From IMG/VR virus record IMGVR_UViG_3300047409_000726, positions 1 to 64,000 of that record: a DNA stretch of 64,000 nt. One strand, 5' to 3'. The DNA is from a virus. Below, piece by piece: positions 1 through 9,167 of this stretch. The notes below the pieces were generated by a model. The model worked only from the letters and a program-made list of their open reading frames with translations. It did no database searches and had not been told where the DNA came from. Within the stretch, counting starts at the first letter, position 1; every line of letters begins with the position of its first letter. The translations under genes and the position numbers were made by a program.

Positions 1-1
1 C

Positions 2-52
2 CTGGACGCAGCCACCGACGTGGTCAGTTTCTTCTATTCGGTAATCGTGTAA
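2..52 (+). CDS. C-terminus of an upstream gene (partial)
   Basis: An open frame runs in from the window edge and ends with TAA at 50-52. Its last residues read LDAATDVVSFFYSVIV. It stops four bases before the GTG of the next gene, the tight spacing seen elsewhere here. Too little is present to name a function. Confidence 0.45.
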   Translation: MDAATDVVSFFYSVIV

Positions 53-56
53 AAAA

Positions 57-3000
57 GTGGCTTCTATCCAGCCGAAGCAAATCCGCGCATCCCGACTGAA
101 ACAAGTCGGGGTGGCGGCCGGCATGATCCAGCCGAAACAGATTGAAGCGATTCTGCCGCTTCTGTCGATGCTCGATCAGACGCAATCGACAGGATCGGTC
201 GTGGCCTACGACTGTTTGCTCCTGACGGCGACGACGGACGACTCCGACGGCCGAGTGACAACCGGCGTCGATCTCTACGACGGCGTGACCCTCGTCAGCG
301 CAATGACCGAGGCGCCCGCCGGGACGTGGAACTACACCGTCGACAACGTCACGGCGGGTGCGCACAGCTACGTCGCTCGGAAAGTCTGGTCCGGGGGCAC
401 GGTCGACAGTCTTCCGGTCGCCCCGACAGCGCTCGCGGCTCTCGATCCATCGCAAATCACCACGGCCACTCTCGTCGCTTGGTACACGCCCAATTCGTTC
501 CAAATGAACCCGACGCTCTTCGGGACGAGAACGGTTACGGTCTCGGCGACAAGCGGTCTGAACGGAAGGACCGAGGGGCTACAGTTAGTCGTTCAAGCGA
601 CCGGCGTTCCTGGTACCGGAACCTTCAAGAGCAGCATCGACAACGGCGTAACCTTTCAAGAAGGTTCTCCTCAAACCATTCCGACGGGCGCCGGGACCTA
701 CGCCGTCCCGGGAACTGATTTCACGCTCACGTTCCAGCAAGCCGTTTCTTACACAGCGGCCGATGTCTACCGGTCCACGGCATCAAAATGGCTCGACACG
801 GTCGGCGCCTACCCGAACTCTACGAATAACCTCATCAACGACGCCTCGAGCGGCGGCGCCCAATCAAGACCGCGTTTCATTGCTCCGCCAACAGCAACCA
901 TCGGATCTACGGTCCTGCGCTTCGATGCGAACCTCGGCGCGCAAGCGTTCATGTGGTGCTCGGCCGGCTCGATCGCGACACTCGCGAGCGGCACCGACAA
1001 GAAGTTTTTCGTCGGCCTCGTTACAGACGTCCAACAGGCACAGATCCCCGCCATCGTTGCGCGACGTGACTTTTACGTATTCTCGAATCTCACCGACGTC
1101 GACCAACCTCGAATTTCCCTCGGCGTAAACCTCGCCTCAGGCGATCCAGAAGCGCTCTTCAGAGCAAATCGAGTGAGTGACGCGGGAGTAAACTCCGGAT
1201 TCAGTTCAGGTGCCGCAGCAGCCGCGGGGCTCTATTTCCTGGAAGACTCCTTCGACTCGCAGTTCCGAAGCCTAACCGCGAACGCCGCCGATCTCATCGG
1301 TGGCGACTCGGGTATTACGGCAGACGAAAGCGGCGCCACGATCACGACAACCCGCTTCGTCTTTGGCACAAACCAAGGACAATCGGGCAAGAGCAACGGA
1401 TCGACGATCGACGCCTCCGAGCTTTTCATCTTCGACAAGAAACCGACCTCTGAAGTCGAATGTTGGCAGTTGCGGGCCTACGTACTGGACTCGTACGCAA
1501 ATATCCCTCGTTGGAAGTGCGCGGCGCAGGTCCTTCCGCTCATCAGTTCGTTCGACGGTTGGGTGAAAAATCAGACGGCGACCTACGGGATCGCCACGAA
1601 CATGATCGACGATCCGGGTGCTCCAACGAGCATCCTGACAAGGTACGGCTACAGAGCTCCAAGAAAGAGCGACAACACGGCGTACCCTGGAAATTGGTAC
1701 CAAGGAAATTCCGGCGACTCGGCCGCCGAGCTCGACGTCTTTCGCGACCAGCAGATGATGCTCGGCGAGATCGGCGCCGTTCGAGAGATCCTGTGGTACC
1801 CGAACCGCGCGGACATCTCGGTCGGTGCTATCCCCGCGGTGTCGGACATCTACGATGCGAGCATTGCCAAATTCTTGGCCCTGTCCGAGCCGAACAGAAA
1901 CCTAGCGAAGATCACCCTACTGCTTCAATCGAACTGGGCCGCCTACGACGGAAACAGCCCCGGGACCTGGGGGAACTACACGGCATTCGTGAACTCGTGG
2001 GTCGCCCTGATGCTGCTCCCGCAGTATCAAAAGGTGACGCTCGGTGGGATCTCCAATCGTCCGGTGGTGGGCCTCTACTACACAGGAACGTCAACCGACT
2101 GGAACCTGAATCTCGCTCGCGTGACGACGCTGACCAACGCGATCACAGCCGCAGGTCTCGGGACGCCGGTCTACAAATTCTCGGGAACCGTGGACGCGCT
2201 GAGCGTCAGAGTCGCAGCGTCGAACACGATCGGTTGCCAATACTTTTCGGCCTACCTGCCGGGTCTAAGCCCGGGACACGTCGCGTACACGAACCTCATG
2301 AACGCCTGCTACACGGTCGACTTCCCAGCGAGCTTGAATGCCGCCAGGGCGTTTTCGTTAGCACACGACGTCGACAACCGTCCTAGAAACTCCTCTAACC
2401 CTTGGGCAGATTTTCCGACCTACACCGAACTCGAGCAATTCGAGCGCAACCGTTCGGCGCTCGCGAGATCGGCGACCAGGGCGAGTCCGAACGCCATGAC
2501 GAGCACGTACTCGGCCAATGAGGTCGACGAGGGCATGGTCTTTTTTCCGAGCGAGCAGACGATCGTTGCAGGCGTGAACACCCCGTCTCGTGGCATTTTC
2601 TTGGACGCGAAATCGAACGTTCGAAATGCCGTCCGAAACGGCGGGTTTCCGTCGACCTACACCGACACCTACATGGCGTGGAGCTTCAACGCTGCCGTCG
2701 GCGCGTCGCTTCCGGCCGGCTGGGCTCTGGTGCAGGATCTTTCAGGACCGTCAGGCGGCCTGACTGGCTCCGAACAGTACGCGGTTATCCGAAACACAAC
2801 GACGACGAATGCTCGGACCTGGACCGTCACGACGGTGGGATATCAAGTCTACGGAACCCTCGGTCCCGGTCTCGGCCACATCGGAGTGACGCTCGACGGA
2901 GGCGTGCAGATCGACATCAATCAAGACGACGGCGGCGGAACGACCCGGTACAACCAGCTCCTCTACGACTCAGGCGCACTTTCGAACGCCTCTCACACAC

Positions 3001-3065
3001 TCGCTGTCGCCCGGATCTCGGGGCAAGCCGAGTATGCAAAAGTGCGCGCGGAGAAAAACCGATGA
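57..3065 (+). CDS. Large fibre-like virion protein with lectin-like and possible glycosidase-like regions
   Basis: 1002 residues from GTG. The N-terminal ~130 residues look like a small beta domain. About residues 260-480 resemble a concanavalin-type jelly roll, ending in a segment on amino-acid changes of the kind [10 protein letters not shown]. Residues ~500-800 contain Trp/Tyr-rich alpha/beta sequence ([33 protein letters not shown]) reminiscent of GH99/WbsX-like barrels; this is a weak resemblance only and no catalytic residue is assigned. The C-terminal ~130 residues look like another beta domain. It overlaps the collagen-like gene by ATGA, and the pair probably forms part of a host-recognition fibre. 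Role is inferred from size, composition and neighbour. Confidence 0.7.
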   Translation: MASIQPKQIRASRLKQVGVAAGMIQPKQIEAILPLLSMLDQTQSTGSVVAYDCLLLTATTDDSDGRVTTGVDLYDGVTLVSAMTEAPAGTWNYTVDNVTAGAHSYVARKVWSGGTVDSLPVAPTALAALDPSQITTATLVAWYTPNSFQMNPTLFGTRTVTVSATSGLNGRTEGLQLVVQATGVPGTGTFKSSIDNGVTFQEGSPQTIPTGAGTYAVPGTDFTLTFQQAVSYTAADVYRSTASKWLDTVGAYPNSTNNLINDASSGGAQSRPRFIAPPTATIGSTVLRFDANLGAQAFMWCSAGSIATLASGTDKKFFVGLVTDVQQAQIPAIVARRDFYVFSNLTDVDQPRISLGVNLASGDPEALFRANRVSDAGVNSGFSSGAAAAAGLYFLEDSFDSQFRSLTANAADLIGGDSGITADESGATITTTRFVFGTNQGQSGKSNGSTIDASELFIFDKKPTSEVECWQLRAYVLDSYANIPRWKCAAQVLPLISSFDGWVKNQTATYGIATNMIDDPGAPTSILTRYGYRAPRKSDNTAYPGNWYQGNSGDSAAELDVFRDQQMMLGEIGAVREILWYPNRADISVGAIPAVSDIYDASIAKFLALSEPNRNLAKITLLLQSNWAAYDGNSPGTWGNYTAFVNSWVALMLLPQYQKVTLGGISNRPVVGLYYTGTSTDWNLNLARVTTLTNAITAAGLGTPVYKFSGTVDALSVRVAASNTIGCQYFSAYLPGLSPGHVAYTNLMNACYTVDFPASLNAARAFSLAHDVDNRPRNSSNPWADFPTYTELEQFERNRSALARSATRASPNAMTSTYSANEVDEGMVFFPSEQTIVAGVNTPSRGIFLDAKSNVRNAVRNGGFPSTYTDTYMAWSFNAAVGASLPAGWALVQDLSGPSGGLTGSEQYAVIRNTTTTNARTWTVTTVGYQVYGTLGPGLGHIGVTLDGGVQIDINQDDGGGTTRYNQLLYDSGALSNASHTLAVARISGQAEYAKVRAEKNR

Positions 3066-3799
3066 TCGGGCCAGTCTGCAAAGGCGCCACCGGCCCCACG
3101 GGTCCGAGCGGCGGCCCGACAGGATCTACGGGGCCGACAGGATCGACGGGACCGACTGGTGTCACCGGACAGACAGGATCCAACGGTTCAACAGGGCCAA
3201 CCGGACCAACCGGACTCGCAGGAACACCTGGCGCAACAGGAGCAACAGGACCTACAGGACCTAGCGGTCCAACAGGCTCCGCCGGAACCGCGAGCACCGG
3301 AGCGACAGGCCCTACAGGACCGCAGTTCACGGGCGGCACCGTTCAAGCCACGAAGATCGCAACGAACACGTTCCTAACGAACACTCATGCAACCATCTGG
3401 GAGAACGTTACCGGCAGTGACTTCGCATACTCGGGCACCGGAGACTTCGCGCTCACGGCAGCCGGTTGCGTTCTCACTTACAACGGCGTGAGCGGTCGCA
3501 GCTTCTTGGTTATTTTGGGATGCGGCGTGGAGGGGCCAGGACTTACCCCCGCAGGAGTTTTTGGGATCGGCGTTTCCCTAAACGAAGATCTAGCCGGCAC
3601 GTCAGGAACTACAGACGCATCTGTCGCCGTAGGTGGAATGTTGGACGAGATGGCGATCGTGAACGGGAACGGATCAGCCACATCGCAGCGCAGAGTCACA
3701 TTGAATAACGGAGACACGTTGCGCCCTGTTTGCTTTCAAAATGACGGAAACAGAGATCTGCTCGTCGACGTGCTGTCTTTTTCCGTGATCCCGCAGTGA
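3062..3799 (+). CDS. Collagen-like fibre protein with C-terminal globular domain
   Basis: 245 residues. The start is ATG 3062, overlapping the previous stop as ATGA; the frame continues upstream but only as shadow sequence. Residues ~8-88 are Gly-X-Y triplets, mostly GPT, with two interruptions (GPSGGPTG and GTASTGATG). The remaining ~155 residues are beta-rich and resemble the C1q/TNF-like or jelly-roll trimerising heads found after phage collagen-like stalks. Expected to form a trimeric fibre. GPT triplets are the type whose Thr is O-glycosylated in Bacillus BclA, and glycosyltransferase genes converge on this gene from the other strand. Confidence 0.85.
   Translation: MIGPVCKGATGPTGPSGGPTGSTGPTGSTGPTGVTGQTGSNGSTGPTGPTGLAGTPGATGATGPTGPSGPTGSAGTASTGATGPTGPQFTGGTVQATKIATNTFLTNTHATIWENVTGSDFAYSGTGDFALTAAGCVLTYNGVSGRSFLVILGCGVEGPGLTPAGVFGIGVSLNEDLAGTSGTTDASVAVGGMLDEMAIVNGNGSATSQRRVTLNNGDTLRPVCFQNDGNRDLLVDVLSFSVIPQ
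3083..3324 (+). repeat. Collagen-coding 9-bp repeat tract
   Basis: The DNA repeats units close to GGACCGACA/GGCCCTACA, each coding Gly-Pro-Thr or a variant. The tract keeps several long open frames in other phases, which are artefacts of the repeat. Confidence 0.85.
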
Positions 3800-3805
3800 A
3801 GAACC

Positions 3806-5875
3806 TCACGGCATCCACTGGATCTTCGACGTGTCGATCTCGCACCAGTGGCTCTCTCGCTCCTCAGCTCCGTAGGTCACGATGAGGTTCTTGCCGTATA
3901 AAACGGCGCCGGCTGCGTACTCGACGCCGTGATGGTGGAACGTGAACGCGCGTGACACCCTCGTCGGGAGCATCGTCTCGCCGTCGAGCTCGATGAACCG
4001 GTGCAGGTAGACGTTGTCGTTGTCCCGGTGAGCGACTTCATGGATCGACATGATCCAGGTTCCGTCCGGCATCAGGACAGGAGCCGTACCGCCCCTGTAA
4101 CGCGCCATCCTGAACGGCATCGTCTCTTTGATCTTTACCTTGCACCGCCCCGTCTCACCGTCCGTCACGATCACCGTGAAAGGTTCGTAACCGTAGATGA
4201 GATAGAGCTCCCCTTTCAAAGACCACGGAAGCCAATTCTTCTCGTACTCTTGCGTGCCTTCGTATTCGATCTCTTCGGCAAACTCGCCCGAAAGATCGTC
4301 ATGCAATCTCCCGATGACGACTCGGGACTTGTCGTCGCCGCTCGGGGTTTGACACGTCGTCGCCGTGAACCAGACTTTACCCGCGTGCACGTGCCAACGC
4401 TGATCTTCTAGACCCCAGATGCGCCCCTTGGGCCAACCCGCCGGGCAGCGTGCGGTCGAAAGGCGCCACGGGCCTTCAAGACCTCCTTCCGGCGTCCATG
4501 GCGCCCACACGTTCTCGGTCCGAATAATTTGGTCCTTGTGCCGAGCAACGAACCAGCGGCCACGTTCGTGGTTGTAATTGACGAGCCGAACGTTCACGAA
4601 GAGCTCGCCCTCGAATCGAACGATGGTCGGCGAAGACGTGAGGTACTCGGCAAGCTCACTCGTTGCGACGCCTGGCACATCCCCGTTCGTGTCGAACGTT
4701 CGCATCGAAACCGGCACGTCGAACCGGCCGCGCCGCACGACGGCGTCGTACTCTTGCGGCAAGTAATGGAGAAGGTTCCGAACAGAGTTCTCGTAACTCG
4801 CCCAAGCTAGCCCGGGAGTTCGAAGCACTGTTTCGCACGCCTCGTGCCCTTCGTCTTTTCGTCCGAGGTAGTAGGCCGTGACGCTGACCTCTTCAAGAGC
4901 TTGAGCCCGAACGTTCTGATCGACGAAGAGATCCTCACCCGTTGTCTCGCCAAATGGCTCGAGAGCCGTTTTCGCAAAACCGTACGCGGCGCGGTTTTTA
5001 CCTATCCCTCGCAAGTGCTTGGCGACCTCAACGAGCGGCTCCCCCCGTCGCCCGCTTTTCTCGGCAGCGTCGATGAGGCGCATGAGTCCCTCTTCGGTCT
5101 TGCCGACCCCCATGAGAGTTTTACCGAGCATGAGCTCTGCGTACCATCGCTCGCCTTCCCAGCCGCCTGCGGCCTGGCGCATGTCGAAGTACTTGACGGC
5201 CATGTAGTAGTAGGTTTGCGCGAGGTAGTACATCGCCCGAACGTTCTTCGGATCCTCCTCGAGCCGTCGGCGAAGCAGGCGCGCGTCGCGATCGTACTTG
5301 TCGCCCTTCGAGCCGCCGTCGTCACGATCATCGATCCAGAGCGAAAAGAGCTCGGACGCGGGCGCACGATCCGGGTTCGGAGCCCAGTACTCGTGTGTCG
5401 GCTCGCACGAGACCCAGTCAAAATCCATGCGACCAAGCCTCGTGTTCGGGTAGGCGAGCGAGTCCTGCTTTTGGATGAGCCGGTAGTGTGGGTCCCGGAG
5501 CATCGATTTTTCGAACGCCTTCTCGGCGACGAGCACCATGTCGGCGTCGAGGAAAAGCAAATAGGTCTTTTCGAGCTCCCACTTCTTCTCGTTCACCCAA
5601 AGCTTCGCCGCCTTCGACGCCCACGTGCGAGCCGTACCGAAATCGAACTCTCCGTAGGGCCAGCGAAAGGTGTTGCGCGTCATTCCGCCTTCTATCCAGC
5701 AAGGCGTTTCGCGTACCTTGGCCGCTTCGGCGATGATCTTCACCGTGCCGTCTGTCCCCCCAGTGTCGGAAACAACGACGGCGTCGACGAAGGGCAGCGC
5801 CGACTCGAGGCAACGCCCTATAACCTTCCCTTCGTTCTTCACGATCATGTTCAAGACGATCTTCGGCACAGTCAT
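3806..5875 (-). CDS. Three-part glycosyltransferase: GT2, TPR and GH130-like propeller
   Basis: 689 residues. The N-terminal ~180 residues are a GT-A family 2 glycosyltransferase: LNMIVKNEGKVIGRCLESA, VVVSDTGGTDGT, then the metal-binding LFLDADMVL. Residues ~215-380 are helical with TPR character (AMYYLAQTYYYM). Residues ~410-689 are beta-rich and read like the five-bladed propeller of GH130 mannoside phosphorylases: WGLEDQRW, EKNWLPW, RYRGGTAPVL, VEYAAGAVLYGKNLIVTYG. The last gene of a minus-strand cassette, overlapping the methyltransferase by ATGA and stopping six bases from the collagen-like gene. Likely builds or trims a glycan. Whether the propeller is catalytic or carbohydrate-binding is unknown. 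Confidence 0.85.
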   Translation of the reverse strand: MTVPKIVLNMIVKNEGKVIGRCLESALPFVDAVVVSDTGGTDGTVKIIAEAAKVRETPCWIEGGMTRNTFRWPYGEFDFGTARTWASKAAKLWVNEKKWELEKTYLLFLDADMVLVAEKAFEKSMLRDPHYRLIQKQDSLAYPNTRLGRMDFDWVSCEPTHEYWAPNPDRAPASELFSLWIDDRDDGGSKGDKYDRDARLLRRRLEEDPKNVRAMYYLAQTYYYMAVKYFDMRQAAGGWEGERWYAELMLGKTLMGVGKTEEGLMRLIDAAEKSGRRGEPLVEVAKHLRGIGKNRAAYGFAKTALEPFGETTGEDLFVDQNVRAQALEEVSVTAYYLGRKDEGHEACETVLRTPGLAWASYENSVRNLLHYLPQEYDAVVRRGRFDVPVSMRTFDTNGDVPGVATSELAEYLTSSPTIVRFEGELFVNVRLVNYNHERGRWFVARHKDQIIRTENVWAPWTPEGGLEGPWRLSTARCPAGWPKGRIWGLEDQRWHVHAGKVWFTATTCQTPSGDDKSRVVIGRLHDDLSGEFAEEIEYEGTQEYEKNWLPWSLKGELYLIYGYEPFTVIVTDGETGRCKVKIKETMPFRMARYRGGTAPVLMPDGTWIMSIHEVAHRDNDNVYLHRFIELDGETMLPTRVSRAFTFHHHGVEYAAGAVLYGKNLIVTYGAEERESHWCEIDTSKIQWMP

Positions 5876-6405
5876 TTCTTCATTCCCCAGAAGTAGAGAT
5901 CTTCATGTGTTTCTTCGAACCCGTGCGCCGCGAAAATCTCGCTCACGTTCAGCGCCGCGTACACGTCTGCGGCGAACAGGTTCCGATAGTAGCTCTCCCA
6001 ACCCGGGATGGCGCACGTCAGTGGCGACGAGTAAGTATCGGTTCGCACAGTCCCGTGCTCTTTCCTGTCTCCGCTTGCACACGTGAAAAGCAAAAGCCCA
6101 CCGCTCTTCAAGAGTCGAGCTGCCGCTTTCAAAGTTTCGGGCCAGTACTGATCGTGCTCGAGGCATTCGGTCGAGATGATCGTGTCGAAGCTCATCTCGC
6201 ACTCCGTCCATTTATGGAGAGGCGAGACAACGTCGACGTTCGGTCCCTCGCCTACGTCGATACCGACGTACACGCATCCCTCGAACAGGTAGCGATTGTT
6301 CCCGTTCACGTCGAGACTGCCAACATCGAGCACGCGCACGCCCTGAAACTTTTCCGGAAACTGCTCTTTCACCCGAAGACAAAAAGCTTTTTGTGCGTCA
6401 TGCAT
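5872..6405 (-). CDS. Class I SAM-dependent methyltransferase
   Basis: 177 residues. Motif I is VLDVGSLDVNG, the acidic residue ending strand 2 is in YVGIDVGEG, and the motif IV region is FDTIISTECLEHD followed by LLKSGGLLLFTCA. This is the Methyltransf_11 pattern. It lies between two glycosyltransferases and overlaps both (8 bp upstream, ATGA downstream), so O-methylation of a sugar is the natural guess. Substrate is not visible from sequence. Confidence 0.85.
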   Translation of the reverse strand: MHDAQKAFCLRVKEQFPEKFQGVRVLDVGSLDVNGNNRYLFEGCVYVGIDVGEGPNVDVVSPLHKWTECEMSFDTIISTECLEHDQYWPETLKAAARLLKSGGLLLFTCASGDRKEHGTVRTDTYSSPLTCAIPGWESYYRNLFAADVYAALNVSEIFAAHGFEETHEDLYFWGMKK

Positions 6406-7045
6406 CGACTGGGATCTCTTTCCCGTTGTAAGGAACGTCGAACAACTCGAGCCCGGGAGCTCCGCCCCACTTCTCGACGTACCGCTGCAAGTTGGTTGCG
6501 TACCAATCGAAGTGGCCTTCCATGTTCATGGCTCGACTCGTAGCCCAACCCTCGTGATGAATGGAAACCGGCAACTCTCTCCATTCGATACCAGCGAGCT
6601 TCATCCGTCGCTCGTAGTCTCGATCCTCGTAGTAAGCAGGAAAGAAACGTTCGTCGAAGTTCCCCACTTTGATCAAACACTCCGGGCGTAGCCCAAAGAG
6701 CGCGAAACCGAGACCGGAAACGAACACCTCTCCGCGCTCGAGTTCGCTAGAGAGCGCCTCGAAAGCGTTCGAGCCGAGCACGACGTCGTCGTTCGAAATG
6801 ACGACAGGCTCGTCTTTGCCGTGAGCGTATCTCAAAATCCGATTCCAGCTCGCGGCGACGCCGACGTTTCGACTAGGACGTTGGATCGCGATCCTTCTCG
6901 CAAGCGGGCCGTCACGCGGCGGCACGTACTGATTGCCGTTGTCGACGATGAAATATTCGCTCGGACGCACGCTGCCGCGCTCGGCAGAAACGATCAACTT
7001 CTCGAGCAGGTCGTACCTGTTGAGCACCGGAACACCGAGAATCAC
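6398..7045 (-). CDS. Family 2 glycosyltransferase (rhamnosyltransferase-like)
   Basis: 215 residues from GTG 7045. I chose this start because it overlaps the upstream stop as GTGA, has GAGAGG upstream, and begins right at the conserved first strand VILGVPVLNRYDLLEKL; the longer TTG start at 7072 is less likely. GT-A features: FIVDNGN, NVGVAASWN, the DxD-like VVISNDDVVLG, and FDERFFPAYYEDRDYERRM, typical of the rhamnosyl/GalNAc transferase branch. Likely transfers a sugar from a nucleotide donor within the same glycan pathway as its neighbours. Confidence 0.85.
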   Translation of the reverse strand: MILGVPVLNRYDLLEKLIVSAERGSVRPSEYFIVDNGNQYVPPRDGPLARRIAIQRPSRNVGVAASWNRILRYAHGKDEPVVISNDDVVLGSNAFEALSSELERGEVFVSGLGFALFGLRPECLIKVGNFDERFFPAYYEDRDYERRMKLAGIEWRELPVSIHHEGWATSRAMNMEGHFDWYATNLQRYVEKWGGAPGLELFDVPYNGKEIPVDA

Positions 7046-7224
7046 GACACCGACCTCTCGGATTTGATCCAATAGCGAATCGCTTCAGCGACGCCTTCAG
7101 CGAGAGATGTCCGTCGTTCGGCGCACCGCACGCGAAGCGCAGTCGCCAGATCCGCGGGCACGCGAACGTGAATGCGTTCCAACCCCTCGTCTGCCGAAAG
7201 CTTCTTTCTACGACGCGACGCCAT
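7042..7224 (-). CDS. Ribbon-helix-helix DNA-binding protein
   Basis: 60 residues; start ATG 7224 is inside a longer open frame whose upstream part is shadow sequence. After a basic N-terminus comes RIHVRVPADLATALRVRCAE and a second helix ending AIRYWIK, the CopG/Arc pattern of one strand and two helices. First gene of the glycosyltransferase cassette and coupled to it, so it probably autoregulates that operon. Confidence 0.7.
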   Translation of the reverse strand: MASRRRKKLSADEGLERIHVRVPADLATALRVRCAERRTSLAEGVAEAIRYWIKSERSVS

Positions 7225-7283
7225 CGTGCCGCAGGCACTATGACACAAAGGCGCCAAACCGAGCAAGAGCTCACGAAACGGTG

Positions 7284-7289
7284 TATACT
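7284..7289 (+). promoter_or_regulatory. -10-like hexamer TATACT before GTG 7297
   Basis: TATACT lies seven bases before a GTG start. A clear -35 box is not visible. If used, transcription would start at or next to the start codon, giving a leaderless mRNA. Similar spacing recurs at other gene starts in the window. Confidence 0.4.
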
Positions 7290-7296
7290 CGGACAC

Positions 7297-7548
7297 GTGA
7301 ACCCGCACTGGTTTATATGGTGGGCGGTGCGCCCTGGCACACGCGACGGCGGTCAATGGGTGCCGATGCAGTGGCTCACCGACGAACAACTTTGGCAGTA
7401 CGAAAACGACGTGCAGCGCGGCACGCCGGGCATCACGAAGCTCTACCGGTGGATGTGGAACGGGTTCGAGTGGCAGTACGACGAGCGCAGCGCGATCGCG
7501 CTCTACGTCCATGCCGGCGAGCAAAAATACGCGGCATTCTGGCCTTAG
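7297..7548 (+). CDS. Small Trp-rich protein, unknown
   Basis: 83 residues from GTG 7297 (VNPHWFIWWAVRPG...). An in-frame ATG at 7240 would add 19 residues but has only a weak GCAGG nearby and leaves 15 bp to the divergent RHH gene. The product is rich in Trp and Tyr (WHWNG-like pattern YRWMWNGFEWQYD). No family recognised. Confidence 0.6.
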   Translation: MNPHWFIWWAVRPGTRDGGQWVPMQWLTDEQLWQYENDVQRGTPGITKLYRWMWNGFEWQYDERSAIALYVHAGEQKYAAFWP

Positions 7549-7597
7549 AAACGCCGTCATCGACCTACAGATCAGAGTCAAGTAGAATCGTAAGACC

Positions 7598-8179
7598 GTG
7601 GGCTTTCCGTGGAAAATCGTCGCCGCTGGCGGGCTCGCCCTCGGCGCTCTTGGCATGGCGGCGATCGGGGTCAAGACGCTCGAAGAGAAGCGTCGGCCTA
7701 CCCCAAAACGAGTGGCCCTCATCGGCGACTCCTACGCGGTGGGGCTAGGGCCTGAGCTCGCGAAACTTTTCCCCGACTTCAAGTACGAAGGGCACGTTGG
7801 CACAACCACCTGGCAATGGGCTAACCACGATGAAGCGTGCGCGGTGTGTGGCGACTGGCTCACGGCATTCAAGCCCGACGTCGTGCTCATCGCACTCGGC
7901 GTAAACGACGGAACCTCACCCAACAGCGGGCACTACCAGACACTGGTGCGCGGCATTCAAGGGATCGGAGCGCGCGCCGTGTGGATCGAACCGCCGGCAG
8001 CCGTCAACGCGCCCGCCGCACGCAAAGCCATCGCTGCGCTCGGAATACCGACAGTGCCGGCGACCAACACACCACTCGCTTCCGACGGACTCCACCCGAC
8101 TTCGTACGCGCCGTGGGCGCACGAAATATTACAAACGCTAGGCCGCAATGATCTTTTGCCGCTGCAAAGAACCGTGTGA
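7598..8179 (+). CDS. Membrane-anchored SGNH/GDSL hydrolase
   Basis: 193 residues from GTG. Residues ~4-26 are a hydrophobic anchor. Block I is VALIGDSYAVGLG (catalytic Ser in GDSY), block III has GVNDG, and block V is SDGLHPTSY with the Asp/His pair. This family hydrolyses esters such as O-acetyl groups on polysaccharides. It overlaps the transglycosylase gene by GTGA, so it may deacetylate peptidoglycan or capsule during entry or lysis. A TCGACC-N17-TAGAAT promoter-like element lies at 7560-7588. Confidence 0.85.
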   Translation: MGFPWKIVAAGGLALGALGMAAIGVKTLEEKRRPTPKRVALIGDSYAVGLGPELAKLFPDFKYEGHVGTTTWQWANHDEACAVCGDWLTAFKPDVVLIALGVNDGTSPNSGHYQTLVRGIQGIGARAVWIEPPAAVNAPAARKAIAALGIPTVPATNTPLASDGLHPTSYAPWAHEILQTLGRNDLLPLQRTV

Positions 8180-8739
8180 TCTACTCACTGAAAGACCTTC
8201 AAGATCTGGCCGCTGCAACTGGATTTCCAGATCCAGTGCTCGCAGCAGCGGTAGCGATGGCTGAGAGCGGAGGCAACCCGTGCGCACAAGGTGATCCGAA
8301 CATCGGCGTGCACCCGTGCAACAGGCTCAACGGCACTAGCACGAGCTTCGGTCTTTGGCAGATCAACACGACATGGAACCCGCAGTACGACCCGCTGAGC
8401 TTGCTTAATCCGCAGTACAACGCACGCGCGGCGCTGGCGGTTTCTAACGGCGGCGTCACATGGAAACCGTGGTCTACGTTCAAGAACGAATCTTATCTGA
8501 AGTGGTACTCGCACGTCGTCTATCCGCCCCACGGGGGGCCTCCGATCATCCCGCAACCGGTGACACCACCGATTCCAAGAGAAAAGAACGGAAGGGTGGT
8601 GGCCGCAACGATCGGCGCCGCCGCAATCGTCGCCGCGGCGGGTTACGGCGCCTACAGGTGGCTCTCCGGGCGCCCCGAGCCGCGACCGCTTCCGCCACCG
8701 GAGCCGACCTACCCCATGTTCAGGAGGTACGAGCCGTGA
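8176..8739 (+). CDS. Lysozyme-like lytic transglycosylase with C-terminal membrane segment
   Basis: 187 residues. Residues ~12-110 follow the SLT/lysozyme-like fold: AAVAMAESGGNP with the catalytic Glu, then STSFGLWQINTTW and a NPQYNARAAL segment. A Pro-rich linker is followed by a transmembrane helix near residue 145 and a Pro-rich tail. The enzyme would cut peptidoglycan glycan strands. The membrane anchor and neighbours suggest a virion-associated or spanning lysis protein and not a free endolysin. Confidence 0.85.
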   Translation: MIYSLKDLQDLAAATGFPDPVLAAAVAMAESGGNPCAQGDPNIGVHPCNRLNGTSTSFGLWQINTTWNPQYDPLSLLNPQYNARAALAVSNGGVTWKPWSTFKNESYLKWYSHVVYPPHGGPPIIPQPVTPPIPREKNGRVVAATIGAAAIVAAAGYGAYRWLSGRPEPRPLPPPEPTYPMFRRYEP

Positions 8740-9158
8740 ACACGTTGCTCGTCGTCTCACTTGGAGCTTTGGCGGCGTCCTCAGGCATCTTTCTATTGAG
8801 TCGTAGGGCGGAAGCTCGAGATCTCTTGCCTGCGCCGGTACCGCCAGTGCCTCCGTCGCCCACCTACGGCGAAAGCACCGTCGTACAGCTCTCAGTTCCA
8901 CCAGGTTGGCGTCGCGTAAGCGGCTCCGAGGTCGCTGCATTACCGGAGCTTTCGGTTCGTGCGAACGTACTTCGATCGACGCCTGGCTTCACTTCGATGC
9001 AATACGGAACGCTCGCTCCGTTCAACGCCAGTGACGGCAAAACTTACGCGACGTGGATCGAACAGCACTATCACCCACCGGGCGGCGAGACACGACCGTG
9101 GGGTTACCATCACGGCGTCACGATTCTCGCAAATTCGTTACTAGCCGAATGGTTTTGA
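8736..9158 (+). CDS. Small membrane-anchored protein with exported domain
   Basis: 140 residues from GTG 8736, with AGGAGG eight bases upstream and GTGA overlap. An N-terminal helix (residues ~3-22) is followed by a Pro-rich linker and a domain starting PPGWRRVSGSEVAALPELS. The latter resembles the protein at 58604-59017 (GWR..., LS.RA..L, then a repeated Gly/Tyr pattern), in which the membrane helix is at the other end. Function unknown. Confidence 0.75.
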   Translation: MNTLLVVSLGALAASSGIFLLSRRAEARDLLPAPVPPVPPSPTYGESTVVQLSVPPGWRRVSGSEVAALPELSVRANVLRSTPGFTSMQYGTLAPFNASDGKTYATWIEQHYHPPGGETRPWGYHHGVTILANSLLAEWF

Positions 9159-9167
9159 GAGGACACC

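Noticed and set aside
2917-3339. Pro/Val-rich minus-strand frame opposite the collagen tract
   Set aside because: Direct result of the GPT repeat read in antisense.
4844-5896. 350-residue plus-strand frame opposite the GT fusion
   Set aside because: Antisense shadow; the minus-strand gene has clear domain motifs over the same bases.
7042-7722. Long version of the RHH gene (226 residues)
   Set aside because: The upstream part is antisense to two plus-strand genes; only the last 60 residues form a domain.
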